From: JACKOB01 sp024234575
GTDB lineage: Bacteria; Pseudomonadota; Gammaproteobacteria; Pseudomonadales; Oleiphilaceae
Direction of reading: 5' to 3'
DNA: 64,000 nucleotides
NCBI GenBank assembly: GCA_051208035.1
Contig: JBPJFZ010000003.1
Coordinates: 330,172-394,171, forward strand
Of the stretch, positions 1-6,775 are shown piece by piece. Made by a program: the position numbers and the translations under genes. Under the pieces are notes generated by a model that was given only the letters and a program-made list of their open reading frames with translations, searched no databases and was not told where the DNA came from. The number at the start of each line of letters is the position of its first letter. The stretch's first letter is position 1.

Positions 1-833
1 TCGTGTCGCTGTTTGATCAGGCGGATGATATTGGTGGCCAGTTTAATATGGCGAAGCAAATCCCAGGCAAAGAAGAGTTTCACGAAACGATTAGATATTT
101 CCGTAAACAGCTGGCGTTAAACGGCGTGCGCTTGCGACTGGGTGAGCGAGTGGATGTAGAAAGCCTGAAAAAAGGCAGCTTTCATGAAGTCATCGTCGCG
201 ACAGGGGTCGAAGCACGAGCATTGAAACTGGCCGGCGCAGATCATCCCAAAGTGTTGTCTTATATTGATGTCCTTCGCCACAAAAAGCCGGTGGGCAAAT
301 CTGTTGCGGTTATCGGTGCTGGCGGAATCGGTTTTGATATCAGCGAGTATCTGGTACACAACGAAGGTGAGGCACCCAGTTTGGATATCAAACTTTGGCA
401 AAAAGAGTGGGGTATCGACAGCACGATTAAAGCACCTGGCGGGCTCGCTGTGAAAGGCAAGCAACCCACACCCCCGGCACGACAGATATATCTGTGCCAG
501 CGTAAAACCAGCAAAGTCGGTGCGGGTTTGGGTAAAACTTCGGGTTGGGTACACAGAACAACGCTGCAGGATAAGAAAGTTGAGATGATAGCCGGTGTCA
601 ACTACGAGAAAGTTGATGATGCTGGTTTGCATATCACAGTGAATGGGCAGCCCCGTTTGCTGGCAGTCGACAATGTTATTGTCTGTGCCGGTCAGGAACC
701 TTGCCGATCATTGTTTGATGAGCTGGTAGCAGCAGGGGTGTCGGCACATATCATTGGCGGTGCTGACGTTGCTGCAGAGCTGGACGCCAAGCGTGCTATT
801 CGCCAGGGATCAGAGCTTGCAGCAAGACTATAG
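1..833 (+). CDS. fadH: 2,4-dienoyl-CoA reductase (NADPH), C-terminal part
   Basis: This is the last 276 codons of a FadH-type enzyme; the gene begins before the window and the first complete codon starts at base 3. FadH is an FMN/FAD/4Fe-4S enzyme that reduces 2,4-dienoyl-CoA with NADPH during beta-oxidation of unsaturated fatty acids in the cytoplasm. The part seen is the C-terminal FAD/NAD(P)-binding half. It holds the Rossmann motif GAGGIG at about residues 105-110 of the fragment and the segment VIVATGVEAR. The N-terminal TIM barrel and cluster cysteines lie outside the window. The reading frame is intact to the TAG at 831-833, and a strong hairpin follows. The family call is firm; whether the upstream half is intact cannot be seen. 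Confidence 0.93.
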   Translation, partial: VSLFDQADDIGGQFNMAKQIPGKEEFHETIRYFRKQLALNGVRLRLGERVDVESLKKGSFHEVIVATGVEARALKLAGADHPKVLSYIDVLRHKKPVGKSVAVIGAGGIGFDISEYLVHNEGEAPSLDIKLWQKEWGIDSTIKAPGGLAVKGKQPTPPARQIYLCQRKTSKVGAGLGKTSGWVHRTTLQDKKVEMIAGVNYEKVDDAGLHITVNGQPRLLAVDNVIVCAGQEPCRSLFDELVAAGVSAHIIGGADVAAELDAKRAIRQGSELAARL

Positions 834-851
834 TCCGGAGAGATTGTTTCC

Positions 852-1021
852 GAACAAAAGAAAAAGGCGGTGGGCATGTGCCTACCGCCTTAACATTTTC
901 ATATCAAAAGACATAAAAGAAATAGGGTTGGATTTGAATCTCCAGAAAACAGCGGAGGTACTGCTCAACCCTCCGCACATGGGGATACTACTCAAATCCA
1001 CGATTTAAGATTATGTCATCC
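852..1021. repeat. structured intergenic module, copy 1
   Basis: The module begins with gaacaaaagaaaaa and the GGCGGT hairpin. Downstream, GGATTTGA (930-937) can pair with TCAAATCC (992-999), enclosing an inner hairpin CGGAGG (953-958) with CCTCCG (970-975). It ends with tttaagattatgt. Copy 2 at 1135-1275 has the same order: A-rich leader, GGCGGT hairpin, a second long stem, and a cttaagactatgt tail. No convincing reading frame crosses it. It could be a small RNA, a processed 3' UTR or a mobile repeat; the sequence alone does not decide. Confidence 0.5.
866..889 (+). terminator. hairpin terminator candidate after fadH
   Basis: GGCGGTGGGCA (866-876) pairs with TGCCTACCGCC (879-889) around a two-base loop, with one G-T wobble. 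It stands 32 bases after the fadH stop codon. The run of T after it is poor (TTAACATTTTC), so termination is likely but not textbook. The same hairpin with its A-rich 5' flank recurs at 1149-1172. Confidence 0.6.
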
Positions 1022-1134
1022 CGCCTAAGCATTCTATGTGTATTCGGTAATGAGTTGTTAGCAAGTGATGCAAAGGTTAGAGGTGTGTATCTGCTTGTGT
1101 TTATTTGTAATTTCTGTCAAAGCGCATAATTTTT

Positions 1135-1275
1135 GAACAAAAGAAAAAGGCGGTGAGCATTTGCGCACCGCCTTTGAAAAAACAACAATTCGAAAGGTCT
1201 GAAAGGAATTAGTCCGAGCTTGCAACTATTTAACGTGAAAGTTACAACGCAAGCTCACAGCTTAAGACTATGTGT
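1135..1275. repeat. structured intergenic module, copy 2
   Basis: The leader gaacaaaagaaaaaggcggtg matches copy 1 closely. The first hairpin is GGCGGTG...CACCGCC at 1149-1172, followed by TTTG and an A-rich run. The second stem is GAGCTTGC (1216-1223) with GCAAGCTC (1249-1256). The tail cttaagactatgtg at 1261-1274 resembles the copy 1 tail at 1004-1016. The stem sequences differ between copies while pairing is kept, which suggests that structure matters. The rest of the gap to 1417 shows no gene. Confidence 0.5.
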
Positions 1276-1417
1276 TCTGTGTCACAAATTATAGATGCAA
1301 AAGGTAAGCAAATGTGTGTTTTCGCAACAATATGTAATGAAGTGTAAGTGGTGGGCGAGGTGTCATTAAAAGAGGGGTGCTGGCAGATTTTTTGGGTGCT
1401 GCCAGCGATAGGTATTG

Positions 1418-2404
1418 CTAGCTCTGATTAACAATCTCATCGGCAATTTCAAGCCAGCGCGTAACAAAGATCCCGCCAGTATCATAGGCATAATGCAACT
1501 TGCGGTGCACCGCTTTTTCCAGTTGTTGCGCAGTAGGCATTGGTTCTTGATTATCTGCTGCGCAAACACTGGTGCCAGCTTGTACCGAAATAAATCCTGC
1601 AGTCGTTTTAAAGGCTTTCAGGCTGATGCCATCGTGTACTCTTCGAAAGCAGCTGGTGGTGCAGTGATCAAGCGAGTTGAAATGTGTTACCACAGAAAAC
1701 TGGTTTTCGCTGATTCGACAGGCGGCATCCAAAGGTCGGATGAGGTGGCGTAACCGGCGTGATATACCAACAGCGATTTCTTCCATAATTGCCGGACTAT
1801 ATTGCGTCTTCAGTTGATGCCAGTTGCGAATGCCAATTAGCAAGTAGCTGGTTGCTCCACCCCGCGAGTCAGACTGTCGCAACGACTCATTAATTCTGCG
1901 AATCGCATATTGTTGGTTGCCAAGGCCTGTTTCCATATCAACAATATTTTTGCTTTCAAGTTCTTTGTTGTTCTCAAGCAGTAACTGACTCGCCAGAATT
2001 GCCGAGTTCTGCATGTCGGAAATACGGTCAGCGGCAAAAATACGTGGCAGCAATTGTTTGTTCATGTCGGACTTGTAAATAAAGTCGTCGACGCCTCGGT
2101 CGAATGCTTCAGAGAGAGCTTCAACGCCTTCTTTGGCTGTTAGCAGAATAATGTAGGTAAAGTGATTCGTTTGTTCATCTATTTGACGAACCCTGGCTGC
2201 CATTTCCAGACCGTCAATTTCCGGCATCAGCCAGTCTGCGACCAAAACACTGACGGCGCGCTCTTCAATCATGGATAACGCAGACATCGCATTATTGGCA
2301 AATCGCACATCCCTATAGCCTGCTCTGGTTAGCGTTTTGCCAATGACAGTGCTGCTGAATTTTGCGTCATCAACGACCAGAATAGGTAAGTCCAGGTTTG
2401 GCAT
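1418..2404 (-). CDS. response regulator with degenerate GGDEF domain
   Basis: A 328-residue two-domain signalling protein. Residues 7-125 form a receiver domain with the acidic pair D12/D13, the phospho-acceptor D57 in VLVADWLMPEIDG, T89 and K111, so phosphorylation should be possible. Residues about 150-300 look like a GGDEF domain: DMETGLGN at 156-163 is the usual entry motif, but the active-site loop reads SENQF at 232-236 instead of GGDEF. Diguanylate cyclase activity is therefore not expected; a binding or partner-sensing role is more likely. It is divergent from yajQ, whose relatives bind cyclic di-GMP in some bacteria, but a functional link is only inference. The start ATG at 2402-2404 gives a complete receiver domain. 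Confidence 0.85.
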   Translation of the reverse strand: MPNLDLPILVVDDAKFSSTVIGKTLTRAGYRDVRFANNAMSALSMIEERAVSVLVADWLMPEIDGLEMAARVRQIDEQTNHFTYIILLTAKEGVEALSEAFDRGVDDFIYKSDMNKQLLPRIFAADRISDMQNSAILASQLLLENNKELESKNIVDMETGLGNQQYAIRRINESLRQSDSRGGATSYLLIGIRNWHQLKTQYSPAIMEEIAVGISRRLRHLIRPLDAACRISENQFSVVTHFNSLDHCTTSCFRRVHDGISLKAFKTTAGFISVQAGTSVCAADNQEPMPTAQQLEKAVHRKLHYAYDTGGIFVTRWLEIADEIVNQS

Positions 2405-2637
2405 AAATAATTTGTCCCGTTGCTCAGTTTTGTTATAGGTATAGTGAGGACTTTCGTCTTCTTCTAGACATCACATCAATAGGATATTGCAGTGTCTATT
2501 GCTAATTTTACGTCAGTTTGCCCATTGTCGATGGTTTTGGCGGCAGACAAGTATTTCCAGTAGTCGGCTGTGTAAATAGCCAAAAAACATCGTATAGATA
2601 AAGTTTGAAAACTTCTGGGTGCAGAGTTTGGGTTAAG

Positions 2638-2675
2638 TTGACCGAAAGTTTTCAGACGCTTGATTATAGTATAAA
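2638..2675 (+). promoter_or_regulatory. possible promoter for yajQ
   Basis: TTGACC (2638-2643) lies upstream of an AT-rich stretch that offers TGATTA at 17-base spacing and TATAGT or TATAAA a little further on. It sits about 100 bases before yajQ, in the 364-base gap shared with the divergent regulator gene. Spacing to the best -10 is imperfect. Nothing else was recognised in this gap. Confidence 0.3.
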
Positions 2676-2768
2676 AGGGCTTATAACATGACCTACATAT
2701 GCTTGTTTGTGTATTTTTGTTATTTTGTTCTCGTTTGATATGAGAAACCTAACCATAGGAGAGGATGA

Positions 2769-3251
2769 ATGCCGTCTTTTGATACTGTATCTGAAGTTGA
2801 TATGCACGAAGTTACCAACGCTGTTGATCAGGCAAACCGCGATTTAGATACGCGTTGGGATTTTAAAAATGTTGAAGCCTCATTTGAGCGTAAAGATGAC
2901 ATCGTGCAGCTTTCGGCAGAACAGGAGTTTCAGTTGGAGCAGATGGCCGATATGTTAAGAACGGCACTGTCAAAAAGAAAGCTGGACGTTAAATCGTTAG
3001 TAAAAGGAACTGTCTCCAAGTCTGGCAAGCAAACTAAGTGGGATTACAATATTCAGCAGGGAATAGACCAGCCGACCTGCAAAAAAATAGTGAAAATTAT
3101 CAAAGATTCAAAAATTAAAGTTCAGGCGTCGATTCAGGGCGATAAAGTGCGCGTTACCGGTAAAAAGCGCGATGAATTGCAGGAAACAATGGCTTTGCTT
3201 CGAGCTGCTGAGTTGGATGTTCCATTGCAGTTTAATAACTTTCGGGATTAA
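2769..3251 (+). CDS. yajQ: YajQ family nucleotide-binding protein
   Basis: The 160-residue product matches YajQ (formerly UPF0234) over its full length. It begins MPSFDTVSEVDMHEVTNA, carries the segment ANRDLDTRWDFKN, and ends in VPLQFNNFRD as the family does. YajQ proteins are small cytoplasmic proteins with two RRM-like folds that bind nucleic acid or nucleotides; one Xanthomonas member is a cyclic di-GMP effector. The ATG at 2769 is preceded by AGGAGAGG at the right spacing. It is transcribed alone and points away from the receiver-type gene. The identity is strong; the cellular role in this organism is unknown. Confidence 0.93.
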   Translation: MPSFDTVSEVDMHEVTNAVDQANRDLDTRWDFKNVEASFERKDDIVQLSAEQEFQLEQMADMLRTALSKRKLDVKSLVKGTVSKSGKQTKWDYNIQQGIDQPTCKKIVKIIKDSKIKVQASIQGDKVRVTGKKRDELQETMALLRAAELDVPLQFNNFRD

Positions 3252-3380
3252 TCGCCGCTATCTGTCTCCGGTTGGCGAAAGCACTTGGTTAGATTGCGAT
3301 GTATTCTTTTTCTCTGTGCTTTCGCTGGCCTTGAAAACTTTTAAGTATTTGTTGATTCGCATTAGGCGCTTGATGTCAGA

Positions 3381-4469
3381 TTAGAATAAACCGACACCTC
3401 GATCGATATACTCAACGCGCTGCCTGGGAAGTCCATTGAACGCTTCACTCAGTCGCAGTTGTACGCCTCCTTCTGGAATGTTAAGAAAGGCTCCTGCACT
3501 TGTAAGCGTGTGTTGGCTATTTTCAGGGTTAAACCAGTTCATATTTTTAGTTTGGAAAGAGGCAAACAGACCTTCTACCGGCTTGTAAATGTTGTTGCTG
3601 CGCTCTCCAATATTAATGCTTTGATATTTGGTTAACGGAAAACAGGTCGGTATTCCGAACAGATTGCAATGATCTGTCGAAAAGTTGATCGTACCAATCA
3701 AGAAAATTGGACCAATGGAAAAAGGCGCGCCGTTCGGAATACCAATCCAACTGGCCCTGATCGGATCCAGCTCGCCTCCGGTACTATAGTCAATATCGGT
3801 GCCATTTATGCTAGGCCCAGAGACTAGCTCAGCTTTACTTTCGACTGGTGTTCTTCCTAGCAGAGCACCGGCAATACCTATCCACCATGGCCGGTTGGGA
3901 GCATCACTCAAAGCAGACGCGGTGTCTTTTAACTCTACTGGCAAATTACCTGTCAGGCTAAGAATATCGCCCCCCAGAGTACCTTGCGCCCCTTTAAATC
4001 CCATACGAATACCTACAGGAGTCTCATCTTCGATGGCGTATTCGATATAGGGATCAATCAACGTAAAGGGGACAATATCGCCGGCCTGATAATAATTGCC
4101 ATCCGCTTGTACACCCGAATATTCGGCGATAGTCCCCAACGAAAAATTCTTCATCCAAATGTCTGCCGGTTGTTCTTCCAGGCCTGGTTCAGTGCCGTTG
4201 CAGCTTGGACAGGCACTGCCGTTTTTGTAACGGTGATACTCGCCAAGTTTAAGCTCCTCCGCATTCAACTGGGTCTTAATGGTCATGCCGAGATTAACCC
4301 GTACATAATCTCTTCCTTCCCAGGTATTCTGGTCTATTGTGATTATCGCCTGCCCTGAATACTCTCTCAGCTCGCCATTTTCAATTTCAACCAACTCAGC
4401 ATGAGTATGGATCGCTATCAAAGACAACATCGCTACAAAAACACGTGATTGCACTTTCTGCCATTTCAT
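3381..4469 (-). CDS. uncharacterised exported protein
   Basis: A 362-residue protein with a cleavable-type signal peptide: MKWQKVQSRVF, then a hydrophobic run, with probable cleavage near THA-EL (residues 22-25). The mature part contains the pair CPSC at about residues 88-91 and several Gly- and Asn-rich stretches typical of periplasmic or surface beta-structure. No transmembrane helix is seen after the signal. I do not recognise the family. It is divergent from the truncated AraC-type gene at 4696, and the shared upstream region holds inverted repeats. That makes joint control by an AraC-type regulator possible, which is inference. Its base composition does not obviously differ from the neighbouring core genes. 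Confidence 0.75.
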   Translation of the reverse strand: MKWQKVQSRVFVAMLSLIAIHTHAELVEIENGELREYSGQAIITIDQNTWEGRDYVRVNLGMTIKTQLNAEELKLGEYHRYKNGSACPSCNGTEPGLEEQPADIWMKNFSLGTIAEYSGVQADGNYYQAGDIVPFTLIDPYIEYAIEDETPVGIRMGFKGAQGTLGGDILSLTGNLPVELKDTASALSDAPNRPWWIGIAGALLGRTPVESKAELVSGPSINGTDIDYSTGGELDPIRASWIGIPNGAPFSIGPIFLIGTINFSTDHCNLFGIPTCFPLTKYQSINIGERSNNIYKPVEGLFASFQTKNMNWFNPENSQHTLTSAGAFLNIPEGGVQLRLSEAFNGLPRQRVEYIDRGVGLF

Positions 4470-4490
4470 TTCTGCTACCTTGACTAGAAT

Positions 4491-4550
4491 GTTCTTATTG
4501 TGATTTTTTTATTAGTAAGAACACTATCCCAGTCCGGTAAGTTTCGGACT
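4491..4550. promoter_or_regulatory. inverted repeats between divergent genes
   Basis: GTTCTTA (4491-4497) is repeated in inverse as TAAGAAC (4516-4522) across an 18-base AT-rich spacer. Just beyond, AGTCCG (4531-4536) pairs with CGGACT (4545-4550). Both lie upstream of the exported-protein gene, outside the duplicated AraC segment that starts at 4587. They could be an operator, but no bound regulator can be named. Confidence 0.35.
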
Positions 4551-4586
4551 ATGTCCGCATCATGACAGGCATGTGTCTATTTTTAT

Positions 4587-5064
4587 CAGTTAGAAGAAAG
4601 TTGAGACATTCGTCACGTGAGAATGCAGTCTTTCAAGATAAGACTAAAATAAATGCGACAGACACCCTGTAAGTAGCTAGATGTTTTTTTTTAGAATGTC
4701 AGCTGAATTTCGCAACATCGACCGATTCGCCGGAAAATTACCGATGAGTAGCACTGAACACAATACGTTATTCACCATGCTCAAACAGTTGGTTGAGAGC
4801 AATGGCATCAACGTAACGGAAGACATGAAGGCGTTTTTGCGTTCACCGGAAGAAATAAAAACCCAAAAAGAAGGTTTTAACTTTGCGACCATGGCGTTGC
4901 ATAGTGTTATTGGTATTGCCAATGACCCTGCAATTGGATTAAAAACAGCACGATTTATTTCCCCAAATGTTTTTCAGGGTTTGGGTTATCTATTCATGAC
5001 CGCCACGACCCTACAGAGTGCATTCGAAAGAATTAGTGAATTACCGGCTTTATACAATAACGTT
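4587..5064 (+). repeat. long direct repeat, left copy
   Basis: 478 bases that recur as 12134-12545 plus 13870-13933 (476 bases once the IS256 element is removed). Reading the two side by side shows about five differences: a missing C near 4614, one T fewer in the poly-T run, and three substitutions. It begins with cagttagaagaaagttgag and ends with acaataacgtt. The repeat holds about 109 bases of leader and the first 123 codons of an AraC-type gene. Sequences outside both ends are unrelated between copies, so the boundaries are sharp. Confidence 0.93.
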
Positions 5065-5091
5065 CTTGGTCAGAAAACTATCTGGTTATAG
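4696..5091 (+). pseudogene. AraC-type regulator, truncated 5' copy
   Basis: This copy encodes the N-terminal domain of the regulator, starting MSAEFRNIDRF, and runs in step with the copy at 12241 up to base 5064. There it breaks off into an unrelated segment (LGQKTIWL) and stops at 5091. The helix-turn-helix half is missing, so it cannot act as a DNA-binding regulator. I placed the start at 4696 and not at the ATG at 4681. The two copies differ by one T in the run between them, which puts the upper ATG out of frame in the other copy. The truncation point coincides with the start of Tn3 transposase sequence. Confidence 0.88.
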
Positions 5092-5449
5092 CCAGAATCA
5101 CCCTTTATTGAAAGCATTGACAGAGTACAACCGCATGCTCAAAGCCATGTATTTACTGGATTACATTGATGATGCTAGTTTGAGAAGTTATGTTCAACGA
5201 GCGTTGAATCGCGGTGAAGCCTATCATCAGCTACGCAGAGCCATTGCCAATGTAAATGGCAATCGGTTTCGAGGAAAAAACGATGATGAGATCAGTTTGT
5301 GGAATGAATGTGCCAGGTTACTAACCAATGCCATTATCTACTTCAATTCTTTGATACTAACTCGCTTACTCGAATATTTTGAGCAAAAGGGGGATGATAA
5401 AAAACTCCAAATTATCAAACAAGAATCGCCTGTTGCCATCCACGGCTAG
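5065..5449 (+). pseudogene. Tn3-family transposase, C-terminal relic
   Basis: The reading frame through this stretch gives the last 125 or so residues of a Tn3-type TnpA. Recognisable segments are LVRKLSGYSQNHPLL, YVQRALNRGEAYHQLRRAIA, LWNECARLLTNAIIYFN, and the near-terminal SPVA. A full TnpA is about 1000 residues, so the catalytic DDE residues are absent. The usual ending after SPVAW is also lost, because the frame runs into IS91-type sequence at about 5440. No Tn3 terminal inverted repeats or resolvase gene were found nearby. The fragment is fused in sequence, not by design, to the end of the duplicated AraC segment. Confidence 0.85.
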
Positions 5450-6075
5450 AGTTGCTCAAGTGGCTGGTTTCTCACTTCATGCTGGTGTGATGGCAGAAGC
5501 TCATCAAAGGGATAAACTGGAGAGGCTACGCCGATATATTCCCCGTCCTGCTGTATCGGAGAAGCGCTTGTGTGTAACCAGTAATGGACAGATTCGATAC
5601 CCGCTGAAGACACCTTACCGCAACGGAACCACACACGTCATTTTCGAGCCCTTGGATTTTATCGCAAAACTGGCTGCTCTTGTGCCCAAGCCGCGAGCCA
5701 ACCTGACCAGATTCCACGGAGTCTTCGCACCAAGGGATAAGCTCCGAGACAAAGTAATACCAGGTAAAATGAAACGGAAAAGGGAGGCACCAAATCAACA
5801 GGGCAGCCAGTCCCCAGCTGAACGACGTGCTTCCATGACCTGGGCACAGCGACTGAAACGTGTATTCAACATCGATATTGAGACCTTCAACCAGTGTGGT
5901 GGCAAGGTCAAAGTGATTGTCGATGCGTCGAACCGATGTATTGAAGAGCGAGTCGTCGCACCGTCCAGATGTTATTCAGAGAATTCTTGCTCACCTGGAT
6001 GGCAAAGAAACCGAAGAAAAACTAGCCCTTATTCCTGAAAGCCGGGCTCCTCCACAGCAAGACCTATTTTACTGA
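5448..6075 (+). pseudogene. IS91-family transposase, C-terminal relic 1
   Basis: Reading from 5448 gives VAQVAGFSLHAG, LERLRRYIPRPAVSEKRL, LKTPYRNGTTHVIFEPLDF, LVPKPRANLTRFHGVFAP and MTWAQRLKRVFNIDIETF, all typical of the C-terminal half of IS91/ISCR-type HUH transposases. The CxxC of the zinc-ribbon part is altered to NQCGG. After VKVIV a frameshift near 5945 moves the homology to another frame (PDVIQRILAHLDGKE, then SRAPPQQDLF) ending at the TGA at 6073-6075. The N-terminal part with the HUH motif and catalytic tyrosines is missing, so this is an inactive remnant. Confidence 0.9.
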
Positions 6076-6300
6076 ATTCCCTTCCATTTCACTCTCACAA
6101 TTATGCTGTTGAATATCAACCGGTAGAGTTGAGTTCGAATAACTGCCGCAAAATGCCTGAAAAGCAAACGATCTAGTCAACACAAACTGTAAAATGACGC
6201 AGCCAAAAGGCTTCATTGAATGAAAAACGGAGCATTTTTGCCCGCCGGTAAATCACATTAGGGTTGAAAAGGCCTTTAATGCTTCCTTTCCTATCCTTAG
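6076..6300. other. non-coding end of IS91-type element
   Basis: About 225 bases between the IS91 transposase stop and the recombinase relic. They end with gggttgaaaaggcctttaatgc and cttcctttcctatcc, directly against recombinase coding sequence on the other strand. This position fits the 3' end of the IS91 element, where rolling-circle transposition would begin or end. I cannot verify an origin motif. Confidence 0.45.
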
Positions 6301-6483
6301 TCGGCCACCTCCTTAAGAGGCGCGCCACGCTTCACCAGCCGGCCGGCTACCGTGTGACGAAACACATAGGCGCCCCCGAGCGGTGAATCCACTCCCGCCC
6401 GTCGCATGGCGCGCATCACTGCCGCTGTGATGGCGTGAGCCGAAATCTCTGTGCCAGGGTGGCAGTTGCCATGCTGCACAAAC
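6297..6483 (-). pseudogene. tyrosine recombinase relic, C-terminal piece
   Basis: On the minus strand, 6483 down to 6298 encodes VQHGNCHPGTEISAHAITAA then MRRAGVDSPLGGAYVFRHT and GRLVKRGAPLKEVAD. HTVAGRL and the preceding Arg match the R/H part of the integrase active site. The frame stops where IS91 end sequence begins, so the catalytic tyrosine region is lost. Removing the IS66 element and one copy of its target duplication joins this piece in frame with VFV from 9083 upward, so both pieces come from one gene. Confidence 0.85.
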
Positions 6484-6511
6484 GTAACCGCTCAAATCAA
6501 GGCGTCGTTGA

Positions 6512-6775
6512 CTAAACGTCTTTGATCGGTGTAACCATCGCTGCAGGTAATTTCCATTGGCGCCGATCTTCCGACTCAACAACGATCGTCTTGCGGTTTA
6601 TTTTGATCACTCGCCCAAAGACCCGGCCTTCAGCAGCGTCAAAGTGAACCTGAACGCCTAACCTTAATCGGCAAGTCGCCTCCATGGCCTCTCTTGCGCG
6701 TAGTTCATCAATTCTGCGGCAGATTAAGTCGTTCAAATCCAGCAGTTGGTCAATCGTTAAATCTTCAATGTTCAT
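6512..6775 (-). CDS. small accessory protein of the IS66 element
   Basis: 87 residues, MNIEDLTIDQLLDLNDLICR onward. The N-terminal third is Leu/Ile/Asp-rich and probably helical. The rest, with QVHFDAAEGRVFGRVIKINR and TIVVESEDRRQWKLP, looks like a small beta-barrel. It starts inside the last codons of tnpC (overlap 6765-6775), a translational-coupling arrangement, and ends 28 bases before the left inverted repeat. Some IS66 elements are known to carry an extra gene after tnpC; I do not know a function. Its position inside the element makes it a passenger or accessory gene, not a chromosomal one. Confidence 0.7.
   Translation of the reverse strand: MNIEDLTIDQLLDLNDLICRRIDELRAREAMEATCRLRLGVQVHFDAAEGRVFGRVIKINRKTIVVESEDRRQWKLPAAMVTPIKDV

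Noticed and set aside
117..632. Long minus-strand open frame opposite fadH
   Set aside because: It mirrors a strongly recognisable fadH frame, has no ribosome site and no family-like sequence.
3172..3384. Open frame overlapping the end of yajQ
   Set aside because: It starts in yajQ in another frame, lacks a ribosome site and shows no known motif.
4681..4695. Upstream ATG as the start of the AraC-type gene
   Set aside because: The poly-T run between it and the next ATG differs by one base in the two copies, so it is in frame in only one of them.
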